In this document: in pieces, positions 45,640 through 54,907 of the stretch
Layout of the letters: each line of letters opens with the position of its first letter
How positions within the stretch are numbered: the stretch's first letter is position 1
Source: Chryseobacterium sp. ISL-6
GTDB lineage: Bacteria; Bacteroidota; Bacteroidia; Flavobacteriales; Weeksellaceae
Length of the DNA stretch: 64,000 nucleotides
Direction of reading: 5' to 3'
Assembly: GCF_018613715.1 (NCBI RefSeq)
Contig: NZ_JAGGPT010000003.1
Location: 62,001 to 126,000 of the forward strand
Position numbers and translations under genes: made by a program
The notes under the pieces: generated by a model
Told to the model about the DNA's origin: nothing
The model's database searches: none
Seen by the model: only the letters and a program-made list of their open reading frames with translations

Positions 45640-46527
45640 CTAATTGTTATTCTGGCGAAATAAAGAGGGTGACATCCCATTTGATTTTTTAAAGAATCTA
45701 TTAAGATGACTCTTATCTGTAAAACCAAATTCATCTGCTATCTCATTAATCCTCATATCACTGTATTTCAACCGATTTTCAATGAGTTTCATTCTATACT
45801 GAGCAATATATTCAGTGAATGCTTTTCCAGTCTGATTTTTAAAGTAACGTCCAACATAAGTAACGGATATTCCAAAAACTTTACTGATATTATCAGCAGA
45901 TAGCTTTTCAGGATGATAAATATTTTCATGGACATATTGAATAATATGAGCAGCTTTGTCATCTGTTTTTTCACCAACCTTAAGATTTGTTTTCTGCAAA
46001 AGGTTACGGGAAACAATAACCAAAACGGAATGTACCAATAAATGGGTTACTTCACGTTCATAAATTCTCATCCCATCCTTTTCGAGCAACAGACTTTGCA
46101 TAATATGTTTTATCAAAAGGTTATCTCCTTTATGGTCAATAATACAACCCTGAAAACCATTTGCATTAAAAAAACGTTGTTCAATTTGCTGTAAAAAAGA
46201 AGAAGCCAACTGATTCGTACTAAAAAAAATACGATTAAACCTGATAAAAAACAATTGTGTTTTTGCTTTAAATCTAAAATAGTGGACATCATCCGGCATT
46301 AACAAGAAAAGATCTCCTTCCTTATAAGAAAACTTATTTCCATTAATGTTCTGAGTTCCGGTTCCTGACACAATATAAACCAGTTCAAAGAAACTAACCC
46401 CGTGCTCTCCTCTGGGGCAAGTATCCATTGGTTCTTTTAAATCAAGTTCAAAAGGTTCATTCAGATAATCTTTCTTCACAGCAACAATATACTCTTTAAT
46501 GATGTAAAAATACAACATTTTAACCAT
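45640..46527 (-). CDS. AraC-family transcriptional regulator
   Basis: A 295-residue regulator with an N-terminal cupin-like domain (GEHGVSFFELVYIVSGTG onward) and a C-terminal double helix-turn-helix (about 195-290: AHIIQYVHENIYHPEKLSAD to DKSHLNRFFKKSNGMSP). It is divergent from an NADP-dependent oxidoreductase gene with a 64-bp gap and probably controls it. The exact start is uncertain (several Met in the first 15 residues). Confidence 0.9.
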   Translation of the reverse strand: MVKMLYFYIIKEYIVAVKKDYLNEPFELDLKEPMDTCPRGEHGVSFFELVYIVSGTGTQNINGNKFSYKEGDLFLLMPDDVHYFRFKAKTQLFFIRFNRIFFSTNQLASSFLQQIEQRFFNANGFQGCIIDHKGDNLLIKHIMQSLLLEKDGMRIYEREVTHLLVHSVLVIVSRNLLQKTNLKVGEKTDDKAAHIIQYVHENIYHPEKLSADNISKVFGISVTYVGRYFKNQTGKAFTEYIAQYRMKLIENRLKYSDMRINEIADEFGFTDKSHLNRFFKKSNGMSPSLFRQNNN

Positions 46528-46591
46528 ATGAATTTTTCAACTTTGTATTATAATTAAATGATAATAACGAACAAAAAATCAACATTAAAAA

Positions 46592-47575
46592 ATGAAAGCA
46601 CAAGTATTAGAACAATTTGGAAAACCTTTGGTATTAAAAGAAATAAACAAACCGGAACCAAAAGACCATGAAGTTTTAGTTAAAATAAAAGCGAGTGGGC
46701 TTAACCCCTTAGATGTTAAAATAAAAAATGGACAGGCTGCTCATGCTGAAGCTGCCCTACCTATGATATTAAGCTTGGATATGGCCGGTGTTGTAGAGGA
46801 AGTAGGAAAAGATGTTCACAATTTTAAAGTAGGTGATGAGGTATTTGGTTTGGTAGGAGGGGTCTCGGATCTTCAGGGAACTTTAGCTGAATATATTGCA
46901 GCAGATGCTGACTTGCTGGCATTAAAACCAAAAAATATTTCATTCTACGAAGCTGCAGCAACACCTTTGGTATTTATCACAGCCTGGGAAGCATTGGTAG
47001 ATCAGATGAATATTCAACAGAACCAAACTGTTTTAATTCATGGCGGTAGTGGTGGTGTAGGCCATGTAGCCATACAAATTGCAAAAGCAAAAGGAGCAAA
47101 AGTATATACCACTGTTGCACCCTATCAGGTTGAATCAATAAAAAAATATGGTGCTGAATCCATTGATTACCAAAGTTTATCCGTAGAAGATTATGTAGAA
47201 ACATATACCAATGGAGTTGGATTTGATGCTATTCTTGACACCGTTGGGGGCAATGTTCTTGAAAGTTCTTTTAAAGCTGTGAAAAGATATTCAGGGCACG
47301 TTGCAAGTATTTTAGGTTGGGGCAGTCAGAACCTCGCGCCACTTTCTTTCCGTAATGGAACTTATTCAGGAGTATTCTCTTTATACCCATTGTTATCCGG
47401 TAAAAGCAGAAAACACTTTGGAAAAATATTAAATGAAGCTGTTGAGCTTTTTGAACAAGAAAAACTAAAAATAATACTTCATCCAATCGCTTATACATTA
47501 GAAAACGCAAATGAAGCATATACCGATTTAGAAAATAAAAAAAACACAGGAAAATTGGTTATTGAAATTCATTAA
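46592..47575 (+). CDS. NADP-dependent quinone oxidoreductase-like protein
   Basis: A 327-residue medium-chain reductase of the zinc-independent quinone oxidoreductase group. GroES-like domain at 1-120 with ASGLNPLDVKIKNG, then a Rossmann fold with LIHGGSGGVGHVAIQIAKAKGAKV (about 148-171). The missing zinc ligands point to a quinone/enone reductase rather than an alcohol dehydrogenase. The divergent AraC regulator suggests induced expression, perhaps by electrophiles. Confidence 0.9.
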   Translation: MKAQVLEQFGKPLVLKEINKPEPKDHEVLVKIKASGLNPLDVKIKNGQAAHAEAALPMILSLDMAGVVEEVGKDVHNFKVGDEVFGLVGGVSDLQGTLAEYIAADADLLALKPKNISFYEAAATPLVFITAWEALVDQMNIQQNQTVLIHGGSGGVGHVAIQIAKAKGAKVYTTVAPYQVESIKKYGAESIDYQSLSVEDYVETYTNGVGFDAILDTVGGNVLESSFKAVKRYSGHVASILGWGSQNLAPLSFRNGTYSGVFSLYPLLSGKSRKHFGKILNEAVELFEQEKLKIILHPIAYTLENANEAYTDLENKKNTGKLVIEIH

Positions 47576-47624
47576 ATAGGGATTTCAATAAAAAAGATTA
47601 GCACGAAATTCAATTCAAAATAAA

Positions 47625-47632
47625 TATCTTTG
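47625..47632 (+). promoter_or_regulatory. Possible -7 box for the EamA-family gene
   Basis: TATCTTTG, 22 bases before the TTG start codon. No TTG is at the usual -33 position. Confidence 0.35.
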
Positions 47633-47654
47633 TGTTCCATTTCACATCTATATT

Positions 47655-48566
47655 TTGAAAGATTATAAACTCTTTTTTGCTATCGTTACAGTTGCTATTG
47701 TTTGGGGAACAACATTTTTGGCAATCCGGGTCGCCGTACAAACAATACCTGCCTGGTTCGTAGCAGGAATACGTCAGTTTTTAGCATCCCTTATCATGCT
47801 TTCGATCCTTCTTTACAGAAAAGAATTTAAATGGATAGGATGGAAAAATCTAAAATATCAGATTATTTTCTCTACATTAATGCTTGTGATTGCTAACGGG
47901 ATGACCACTGTAGCTGAAGAAACGGTATCTAGCAGTCTTGCTTCATTAATAAGTGCCTCCTCTCCTATTCTTGTTTTTTTAGGCAGTGTCGCTATTGGCT
48001 TACAAAAGTTTAGCTTTAAAGCTTTTCTGGGTGTATTAATGTGTTTCGGCGGAATTCTTTTTATCTTTTGGGATGGTCTTAAAGATCTTGCTAATCCAGA
48101 TTACAGAATGGGAATCCTCTTCCTGTTCTGTGCTATTTCCGGATGGGCCTCAGGTACTATTTTTACCAAGAAACTAAATATCCAAAGTGGAAATATTTCA
48201 CTGAATCTCTTTTATCAGTTTGCCTTTGCCGGAATTATTCAGATTATTTTTGCTTTTTTATTTTCACAAGATTATAATTTTGGAAATTGGAGTATCAAAA
48301 GTATTTCAGCCATGCTTTATTTATCTGTTTTCGGTTCAGTAGCCGCATTTTTTGCTTTTCATTTTGCCCTTACCAGGGTTTCACCTGTTCAGGTTTCTAT
48401 TCTGGCTTATTTTAATACGATCATCGCAATATTTTTAGGCTGGCTCATTCTTAATGAGAGTATTTCTTTTAAATTCATCATTGCTGCTGTTTTAATTATT
48501 TTCGGTGTCTTTATCATCAATTATAAACCCGAAATGTTTAAAAGACAAAAAATTCAGGATTCCTAA
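47655..48566 (+). CDS. EamA/DMT-family transporter
   Basis: A 303-residue inner-membrane transporter with ten helices in two EamA repeats (about 5-140 and 152-290). The N-terminus FAIVTVAIVWGTTFLAIRVAVQTIPAWFVAG is typical of EamA repeat one. It starts with TTG: no upstream ATG is in frame and the next Met is deep in the first repeat. Substrate (amino acid, metabolite) unknown. Confidence 0.88.
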   Translation: MKDYKLFFAIVTVAIVWGTTFLAIRVAVQTIPAWFVAGIRQFLASLIMLSILLYRKEFKWIGWKNLKYQIIFSTLMLVIANGMTTVAEETVSSSLASLISASSPILVFLGSVAIGLQKFSFKAFLGVLMCFGGILFIFWDGLKDLANPDYRMGILFLFCAISGWASGTIFTKKLNIQSGNISLNLFYQFAFAGIIQIIFAFLFSQDYNFGNWSIKSISAMLYLSVFGSVAAFFAFHFALTRVSPVQVSILAYFNTIIAIFLGWLILNESISFKFIIAAVLIIFGVFIINYKPEMFKRQKIQDS

Positions 48567-48920
48567 AGAATATTCCCCCAAGTCGAGACGTCTTTATTTT
48601 AGTTGACAAGAAAAGTATATCTTGAATTAGATTTTTATTTACAGTTCTTTTCAAGGGATATCTTTCTTTCGGGACTATCTATCGATTCCTATTCTCTCAT
48701 GTATTATTGAGAAGATTTTCAATCAATTAACCTATATTGATAATATAATTTCAACCAGCTGACGCTATTATTTTTAGTTTATTTTCATTAAATTAGATTA
48801 GGTGAAAATCATGAATTTTGGCCTTTCATTTTATACCAACGAATCAATAATTAAACTAATTAAAAAACGGACCAGCCGAACACCGTATTTCAAAGTAGGC
48901 AACAAAAACACACTTAGATT
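48567..48920. other. Intergenic region without detected genes
   Basis: A 354-bp AT-rich gap between the EamA and DUF308 genes. An imperfect hairpin (tatcttgaa against ttcaagggata, with a two-base bulge) near 48617-48663 may terminate EamA transcription. No reading frame or other strong signal was seen. Confidence 0.45.
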
Positions 48921-49553
48921 ATGCCCAATTTATTAAAATCATTTAGAAACTCAGTAAAACACTGGTATATCCCACTTATTTTAGGGATTCTTTTTATTGT
49001 CTGTGGAATTTATGTATTTTCATCTCCCGTTGAAACTTATTTAGCATTATCCGTTCTTTTCAGTGTATCGTTTATCGTCTCAGGAATTTCGGATATATTT
49101 TTCTCTCTTAATAACGCCAAATTTTTAAATGGATGGGGCTTATATCTGGTCACAGGGCTACTCTCCCTCATTATGGGAATCTATCTAGTTTCCTATCCTC
49201 ATATTTCAATGAGCGTTCTTCCTTTTATAGTAGGATTTACCGTTATGTTCCGTTCTTTTCAGTTATTAGGAATTTCGTTTGACCTAAAAGATGCCCATGT
49301 CCTTAAATGGGGAAACCTGGCTATTTTTAGTATTTTAGGTATTATATTATCTTTTATGCTTTTGGCTAACCCTATATTCTCTGGTATCTCACTAGTTGTT
49401 TTAACTGGTTTATCTTTCATTTTTGTAGGAATTGCTTCCGTAATCCTAGCATTCAATTTGAAGAAAATAAAAGACTACCCCAGCAAACTCAGCAGTGAAT
49501 TGAAGGAAAAAATAGAATCGCTTCAAAATGAAATTAATGACAGAATGAAATAA
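48921..49553 (+). CDS. HdeD/DUF308-family membrane protein
   Basis: A 210-residue membrane protein with six hydrophobic segments in paired repeats (PLILGILFIVCGIYVFSSP; LYLVTGLLSLIMGIYLVSYP), matching DUF308 and the acid-resistance protein HdeD. The last 25 residues form a charged helix. The biological role is uncertain. It ends at the shared terminator before purK. Confidence 0.85.
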   Translation: MPNLLKSFRNSVKHWYIPLILGILFIVCGIYVFSSPVETYLALSVLFSVSFIVSGISDIFFSLNNAKFLNGWGLYLVTGLLSLIMGIYLVSYPHISMSVLPFIVGFTVMFRSFQLLGISFDLKDAHVLKWGNLAIFSILGIILSFMLLANPIFSGISLVVLTGLSFIFVGIASVILAFNLKKIKDYPSKLSSELKEKIESLQNEINDRMK

Positions 49554-49565
49554 AGAAGCTTAAAA

Positions 49566-49597
49566 TAAAAAAAGACTGCTTTTCGGCAGTCTTTTAT
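49566..49597. terminator. Bidirectional terminator
   Basis: Stem aaagactgc/gcagtcttt with loop ttttcg between the converging DUF308 gene and purK, A and T runs on either side. Confidence 0.85.
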
Positions 49598-49605
49598 CTT
49601 TATCG

Positions 49606-50715
49606 TTAAGCAATCACTTTTACCATTCCTTTTATCATTATCAACTTTTCCATCAGTTCTTCTTTCGAGTCAGCCAGCACATTAATGTGTCCCATTTTCC
49701 TTCCTGATTTGGTCTCTGTTTTTCCATAAAGATGAACATAGGTTTTTGGAAGCTTTAAAACCTCATCCATTCCTTCATAGATCACTTTTCCAGCATAACC
49801 TTCAGCTCCTACCAGATTGAGCATCCCACTATATCCAAAAGCATCCGTATCTGCTAAAGGTAAATTTTTAACCACCCGGTACATTTGTTCAAATTGTGAA
49901 TTTGCATTTCCCTCCTGACTTTGATGTCCGGAATTATGTAATCTTGGTGCTGTTTCATTTACCCATACTTTGCCATCCTTATCTAAGAACAATTCTATAG
50001 CAAAAAGTCCTGGAGAATTAACAGCATTTAAAAATTTCTCAGTGATCAGATTAATCTGCCTTTCAATATCCTCGTTAAGAAAAACCGGGCAAATATTAAA
50101 ATCTAACAGATTTAATTTCGGATCAGCAACCATCTCTGTAACCGGAAAAGTCTTGGTCTCTCCTTTTTCATTTCTGGCAACAATCACAGAAAGTTCTTTA
50201 TCAATATCAACAAGACTTTCTATTACAGATGCCTCTTTCCATAAATGTTGATAATCTGCTTCTGTTTTAATGACCTGAACACCTTTTCCATCATAACCAC
50301 CCGTATTCATTTTCTGAACAAAAGGTAATGACATCATAATTTTTTCATCACTATTCCATACCACCTGAAATTCGGGACTTGGAATATCGTGAGCTTTATA
50401 AAATTCCTTCTGAAGAATTTTCTGTTGAATGGTTTTAATGATTTTAGAATTCGGAACGACTTTTACCCCTTGGTTTTCAAGCTCTGCCAATGCCTCAGCA
50501 TTTACATGTTCAATTTCTATTGTGACAACGTCTTTATCCTTACCAAAATTCAGGACTGTTTCATAATCATTGAAATCTCCCTGTGTAAAATTCGAAATAT
50601 TGTGACAAGGTGCATCAGAAGCAGGATCCAGAGTATAAAAGTCATCGTCATAATTCAGTGCACTCTGTATCAACATTCTTCCGAGTTGTCCACCTCCTAA
50701 AATTCCTATTTTCAT
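49606..50715 (-). CDS. purK: N5-carboxyaminoimidazole ribonucleotide synthase
   Basis: A 369-residue ATP-grasp enzyme that carboxylates AIR using bicarbonate and ATP; its product feeds PurE. The N-terminal GILGGGQLGRMLIQSA (nucleotide-binding loop), VTIEIEHVN, and the ATP-grasp signatures PFVQKMNTGGYDGKGV and VWVNETAPRLHNSGH identify PurK. ATP-grasp proteins of the graspetide cluster are unrelated in sequence beyond the fold. A TATCTTTG box lies at 50811-50818, giving a leader of about 90 bases. Confidence 0.96.
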   Translation of the reverse strand: MKIGILGGGQLGRMLIQSALNYDDDFYTLDPASDAPCHNISNFTQGDFNDYETVLNFGKDKDVVTIEIEHVNAEALAELENQGVKVVPNSKIIKTIQQKILQKEFYKAHDIPSPEFQVVWNSDEKIMMSLPFVQKMNTGGYDGKGVQVIKTEADYQHLWKEASVIESLVDIDKELSVIVARNEKGETKTFPVTEMVADPKLNLLDFNICPVFLNEDIERQINLITEKFLNAVNSPGLFAIELFLDKDGKVWVNETAPRLHNSGHQSQEGNANSQFEQMYRVVKNLPLADTDAFGYSGMLNLVGAEGYAGKVIYEGMDEVLKLPKTYVHLYGKTETKSGRKMGHINVLADSKEELMEKLIMIKGMVKVIA

Positions 50716-50810
50716 TCTATTTTAATTAGATATATTCAATTAAGTATTAATAATCGTTCACCATTTATAATGATAATAGTACGATACATATTCGTCTGTT
50801 TAAGACTTTG

Positions 50811-50818
50811 CAAAGATA
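50811..50818 (-). promoter_or_regulatory. Possible -7 box for purK
   Basis: TATCTTTG on the minus strand, 95 bases before the ATG. No good -33 TTG at the usual spacing. Confidence 0.35.
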
Positions 50819-50870
50819 AAAATTTTATATCCTACTACCTAAATTTTCACTTTATTCAAATATACTTTAA

Positions 50871-50907
50871 AATAAGAGGGCCGGCTTTTCAAGCCGGCCC
50901 TCTTATT
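50871..50907. terminator. Very strong hairpin, terminator
   Basis: A perfect 17-bp stem (50871-50887 and 50891-50907) with a three-base loop, GC-rich core agggccggctt. It sits directly after the stop of the DUF1543 gene and upstream of purK, so it insulates the two. Confidence 0.85.
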
Positions 50908-50910
50908 AGG

Positions 50911-51459
50911 TTATACTTTATCTATTTTCAGATATCCCAGTCCCATTGGATTTTTCTGATCTTCCGTATCTGATTTCTCTAAAACAATAGAATATTTTTC
51001 TTTCATTTTTTGTGGAAGAATATCATTGACATTAAAAATATCATCAATATCTACTCCGTGCTTATCATCAACGTGGCTTACTGCACCTTCAAACCCCATT
51101 GTCTTATAAAACTCTGTATCTTTTACTCTTTTCACAATCTCCCCCATTGATCGTCCTACCATCAGGTGCTGCTCATGAAACTCTTCGAAAAAGCCTTTTT
51201 TATATCCACCCAGGTTTATAAAGTATAATTGATTTTCAGAAACAAAGTCTCTTTTTTCAACAATTTTCACTTCATATCCGTCTGCAAACTTCACTTCCTG
51301 ATGACAGTCGATATGTATTTTACCATCAGCCTCTTTCCAGAAATCCTTCATATCCGGAACGAGGTCTTTTAAACTTTCTGCTATACCAAAGAATACATCG
51401 TGCTGTTCAATATTCCTTCCTGGAGGTGTAGCACCAAGGATAACATAGAATAATTTCAT
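50911..51459 (-). CDS. DUF1543-family protein
   Basis: A 182-residue soluble protein with MKLFYVILGATPPGRNIEQHDVFFGIA at the start, typical of DUF1543; function of the family is not established. Two start codons are close together (ATG 51465 and 51459); I used the one that begins the conserved region. It is divergent from the TauE gene and ends at a very strong hairpin. Confidence 0.82.
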   Translation of the reverse strand: MKLFYVILGATPPGRNIEQHDVFFGIAESLKDLVPDMKDFWKEADGKIHIDCHQEVKFADGYEVKIVEKRDFVSENQLYFINLGGYKKGFFEEFHEQHLMVGRSMGEIVKRVKDTEFYKTMGFEGAVSHVDDKHGVDIDDIFNVNDILPQKMKEKYSIVLEKSDTEDQKNPMGLGYLKIDKV

Positions 51460-51510
51460 TTCCATTTTTTTATTCACACAAAAATACGTCAAATTTATCT
51501 TTTTGAAAGT

Positions 51511-51541
51511 TTGGCAGAAAACGGCAATAGTTTTATATTTG
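51511..51541 (+). promoter_or_regulatory. Candidate promoter of tauE-like gene
   Basis: TTG (51511-51513), 20 bases, then TATATTTG (51534-51541): an ideal match to TTG-N-TAnnTTTG. It ends five bases before the ATG at 51547, implying a nearly leaderless transcript. The TTG had looked like a possible start codon. Confidence 0.55.
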
Positions 51542-51546
51542 TATTC

Positions 51547-52377
51547 ATGTCAGAAATCATTATTCTCTTTCTTGGAGCAATTTCGGCCGGCCTGTTAGGC
51601 TCGCTTACCGGTTTAGGAGGAGGAGTTATCATTATCCCTTTGTTGACACTGGGTTTCGGTGTTCCTATGCATTACGCAATCGGAGCTTCTTTAATATCTG
51701 TAGTCGGTACTTCCTCTGGAGCTGCTGTAGCTTTCGTTAAAGAAGGTTTTACCAATATGAGAATTGGAATGTTCCTTGAAATTGCCACTACGGCCGGAGC
51801 CATCGTTGGAGCTCTTGTTTCAGGAATTCTTAATCCCAATACCATCGGAATTATTTTCGCCAGTATCCTTCTGCTTACTGTAATTCTTAATATTAAAGGA
51901 AAACCTGATCATCAGGAACCTTTGATAAAAGGAAGCTTAGAAGATAAACTTAAGTTGTATGGAACTTTCCCCGATAAAGGGGTAATTAAAAATTATTCAG
52001 CGAGAAATACTATTCCTGGATTTTTTATGATGATGTTTGCCGGTGCAATGTCTGGGCTTTTAGGAATTGGTTCAGGTGCATTGAAAGTATTGGCAATGGA
52101 TAATATGATGAAACTGCCTTTCAAAGTTTCAACTACGACCAGTAACTTTATGATTGGGGTAACTGCTGTAGCCAGTTCTTTAATTTATTTTCAGAGAGGT
52201 GAAATTATCCCTGTTATTGTAGCTCCTGTGTTAGTAGGTGTTGTAGTAGGAAGTTTTATAGGATCTAAAACATTAATGGTTTCTAAAACAAAAAAATTAA
52301 AAGTATTTTTTGCTATTGTAATTACTATCCTTTCACTTTATATGATGTATAACGGTATAAATCAAAGTTTCCGATGA
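51547..52377 (+). CDS. TauE/SafE-family sulfite exporter-like protein
   Basis: A 276-residue membrane protein with about eight helices. LLGSLTGLGGGVIIIPLL (about 15-32) and GAMSGLLGIGSGALKVLAMD are the two family repeats. Proteins of this group export sulfite or other organo-sulfur acids; the substrate here is unknown. The ATG at 51547 was chosen because the upstream TTG is part of the promoter. It overlaps the DUF1634 gene by 4 bases. Confidence 0.88.
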   Translation: MSEIIILFLGAISAGLLGSLTGLGGGVIIIPLLTLGFGVPMHYAIGASLISVVGTSSGAAVAFVKEGFTNMRIGMFLEIATTAGAIVGALVSGILNPNTIGIIFASILLLTVILNIKGKPDHQEPLIKGSLEDKLKLYGTFPDKGVIKNYSARNTIPGFFMMMFAGAMSGLLGIGSGALKVLAMDNMMKLPFKVSTTTSNFMIGVTAVASSLIYFQRGEIIPVIVAPVLVGVVVGSFIGSKTLMVSKTKKLKVFFAIVITILSLYMMYNGINQSFR

Positions 52378-52757
52378 GAAAGAATTTCACAGATGTTGAT
52401 TTGAACCGTTCGGTAGGAAACCTTTTAAGACTTGGGGTTATCCTATCCGTAATTATATCTCTCATAGGATTTATAAAATTATTCCTTGAAGGCTTTAAAA
52501 TGCCTAAAAACTATTCCTCTTTAGAAACAGGATCTTCTTCAGAAAAAGTATGGAGTCAGCTTTGGGATTCTTTATGCAAAGGCGAAGGCATGGCTATTAT
52601 CCAGCTTGGGATTCTTGTGCTAATCTTCACTCCTTTAATGAGAATTGTTTTTGCATTGATAGGTTATCTAAAAGAAAAAGATTACGTTTATGTCGTAATC
52701 TCATCTATTGTTTTAGCCATTATGGCAATCAGTTTCTTTACAGGTTATGCTCACTAA
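52374..52757 (+). CDS. DUF1634-family membrane protein
   Basis: A 127-residue protein with three membrane helices (about 17-36, 79-100, 105-122) of the DUF1634 family, which often occurs next to TauE/SafE genes, probably as a partner subunit. ATGA overlap with the preceding gene indicates translational coupling. Confidence 0.85.
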   Translation: MRKNFTDVDLNRSVGNLLRLGVILSVIISLIGFIKLFLEGFKMPKNYSSLETGSSSEKVWSQLWDSLCKGEGMAIIQLGILVLIFTPLMRIVFALIGYLKEKDYVYVVISSIVLAIMAISFFTGYAH

Positions 52758-52760
52758 ATT

Positions 52761-53138
52761 TTACATTTCATAAAATTCCAGAGGAAGTTGGTCCGGATCC
52801 TGGGTAAAGAAAAATTCTTTCCCTGTAAATTCATCAATACGAATTTCCTCACAATTGAGACCTTTTTCAATGAGCTCCTGACGTTTCTCATTAACGTTCT
52901 CTACAGAAAACGCAAGATGCCTTAATCCACATGATTCAGGGCGTGATGGTCTTTTTGGCGGATCAGGAAATGAGAAAAGCTCTATGATATAATGATCTCC
53001 AATAGCAAGATCCAATTTATAAGACTGCCTTTCTTCACGGTATACTTCGCGTATCATATTCAATCCTAAAATCTCTGTATAAAATTTCTTTGAAACATCG
53101 TAATTCGAGCCGATAATAGCTATATGGTGAATTTTCAT
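52761..53138 (-). CDS. VOC-family (glyoxalase-like) protein
   Basis: A 125-residue metal-dependent fold protein of the YaeR/GloA2 type. His5 (KIHHIAIIGSNYDVSKKFY) and Glu (YYIELFSFPDPP region), His in RHLAFSV and the final Glu (QLPLEFYEM) form the usual metal site. The substrate is unknown. It begins 6 bases after the stop of the upstream NTF2-like gene on the same strand. Confidence 0.85.
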   Translation of the reverse strand: MKIHHIAIIGSNYDVSKKFYTEILGLNMIREVYREERQSYKLDLAIGDHYIIELFSFPDPPKRPSRPESCGLRHLAFSVENVNEKRQELIEKGLNCEEIRIDEFTGKEFFFTQDPDQLPLEFYEM

Positions 53139-53144
53139 TTTAAA

Positions 53145-53594
53145 TTATTTGATATTTTCACAATTCTCCTTCCTTCTTGTATCAATAATATACTGAATTT
53201 TCCACTTATCATTCTGTTTTACCAATTGAAAACTATTGGCTCCACAATGTGAAAATTTCCCTTTATAATAAAACTGATATGGAGTGAATACACTCGCCAG
53301 TTCTCCATCAACATTAATAGATTCTACAATTATCCTCTCATCAAGGTCTCCTTTTGAAGCTTTAGAGATCGTAGATATAAAATCATTAATACTATCTGTT
53401 TTTACAACCCCACCCTTTGTGATAGTCTGTAGAACTGCGGTTTCAGCAAAAGTTGATTTTAGTAAATCCGGATCCGCATTTTTCATCGCTGAAAAAAGAT
53501 CCCGGATAGGTTTTTCAATTTCCTTATTTTCAGATCCCTGCCCAAAACAGAAAGAACTAAAAAACATAGCAATAACAAGTATTCTATTGATCAT
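53145..53594 (-). CDS. Exported NTF2-like (DUF4440-type) protein
   Basis: A 149-residue protein with signal peptide (1-18, ending CFGQ). The domain has the NTF2-like pattern: an opening helix (IRDLFSAMKNADPDLLKSTFAETAV) and a C-terminal sheet with FQLVKQNDKWKIQYIIDTRR. Such domains can be enzymes or binding modules; function here is unknown. Probably in one transcript with the VOC gene. Confidence 0.78.
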   Translation of the reverse strand: MINRILVIAMFFSSFCFGQGSENKEIEKPIRDLFSAMKNADPDLLKSTFAETAVLQTITKGGVVKTDSINDFISTISKASKGDLDERIIVESINVDGELASVFTPYQFYYKGKFSHCGANSFQLVKQNDKWKIQYIIDTRRKENCENIK

Positions 53595-53726
53595 ATTTTC
53601 TCATAGTTTAATTGATTAAAAATAAGAAAAATACCTTTTAAACAAACCTGATTTAAACTAAAAAAAGCCAATTTAATTTGAATTCTTGTAAAAATAAGCT
53701 AATTTTATCAACCTATTTTAAGAGAT

Positions 53727-54809
53727 ATGTGGAGTGCTTACCTGATTTTAATTGGTTTACTGATCCTGTTAACATTATTACCCAAAATTCAAAATCAGCA
53801 TTGGATATTTCGGGTTCCTGAATTTGGGAAAATTCAAATCACATATTTTATTGTTATTACCTTCATTTTAGGCTTTTTCTTGGAGTCTTCTGAAAAATTT
53901 TGGTATTTCCAGAGTGCCCTATTAATTCTATTTGTTCATCATGGTTCTATTCTTGTAAAATACACTCCGCTCTATAAGGTTAAAAAACATCGTCAACATA
54001 ATCATTCGTCCCAAAAAATACATTTTGTTTCTGCCAATGTTTATCAGTTCAACACTGATTACAATAGATTCGTTGAACTTATTGAAAAAAGCAAACCGGA
54101 GATATTCATGACTATGGAAAGCAATGGTGGTTGGGAGAAAGCATTAAGAATTCTCGAAAAAGATTATCCTTACACTCATAAAGTGACTTTAGAAAACACT
54201 TATGGGATGCATTTTTATTCTAAAATCAAAATCAAAAATGCTGTAACACATTATTTCGTTGCTGATGATATTCCAAGCATTGAAATATCCTTGGAAACCG
54301 AAGATGGCTTTTCTTTTGTCTTTTTTGGAGTTCATCCACCACCGCCAAGTCCTACGGAAGAAGAAACATCAAAAGAAAGAGATGGTGATCTTTTAAGTAT
54401 TGCAAAACGAGTAAAAGACATCAAAATTCCAGTTATTGTTGTTGGTGATTTCAATAATGTTGCCTGGTCAAAATCATCTATATTATTCAGAAAAACCAGT
54501 CACCTTATCGATCCAAGAATCGGACGTGCCTTTGTTTCTACCTTTCATGCAAAATATCGTTTATTAAGATTTCCGATCGACTTAATGTTTCACAGTGAAG
54601 ACATTTTTATTAAAGATCTTAAAACCCTGGAAAATTTTGGCTCAGATCATTTACCAGTCTATTGTGAGTTTTTTATAGATCATCATAATGACGGGCAGGA
54701 GGAAAGAATTGAAGATGCGACTTTAGAAGAAAAAGCGGAAGCAGAAAAAATGATTCAGGAAGGAAAAAAAGAAGATGGCGAGCGTGATGCTGTGGTTACA
54801 GAAGATTAA
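53727..54809 (+). CDS. Membrane-anchored endonuclease/exonuclease/phosphatase family protein
   Basis: A 360-residue protein with three N-terminal membrane helices (about 3-19, 38-52, 60-75) followed by an EEP-fold catalytic domain: SANVYQFN, TMESNGGW, GVHPPPP, GDFNNVAWS and NFGSDHLPVYCEF near the end contain the metal and catalytic residues. Members cleave phosphodiesters of DNA, lipids or nucleotides; the substrate here is unknown. A highly acidic tail follows (about 325-360). Confidence 0.85.
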   Translation: MWSAYLILIGLLILLTLLPKIQNQHWIFRVPEFGKIQITYFIVITFILGFFLESSEKFWYFQSALLILFVHHGSILVKYTPLYKVKKHRQHNHSSQKIHFVSANVYQFNTDYNRFVELIEKSKPEIFMTMESNGGWEKALRILEKDYPYTHKVTLENTYGMHFYSKIKIKNAVTHYFVADDIPSIEISLETEDGFSFVFFGVHPPPPSPTEEETSKERDGDLLSIAKRVKDIKIPVIVVGDFNNVAWSKSSILFRKTSHLIDPRIGRAFVSTFHAKYRLLRFPIDLMFHSEDIFIKDLKTLENFGSDHLPVYCEFFIDHHNDGQEERIEDATLEEKAEAEKMIQEGKKEDGERDAVVTED

Positions 54810-54907
54810 TTTGCTTTTTCAGTGAACAGCTCCTATTGATCGTACATTTTATTATTACCTATTCGAAACACGATAAGAATTTTCGGAACTTTTTGGTGTC
54901 AAAAAAG

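Noticed and set aside
45558..45734. Longer purE reading frame
   Set aside because: It overlaps the AraC gene, and MVGIIMGSQSD is the normal PurE N-terminus.
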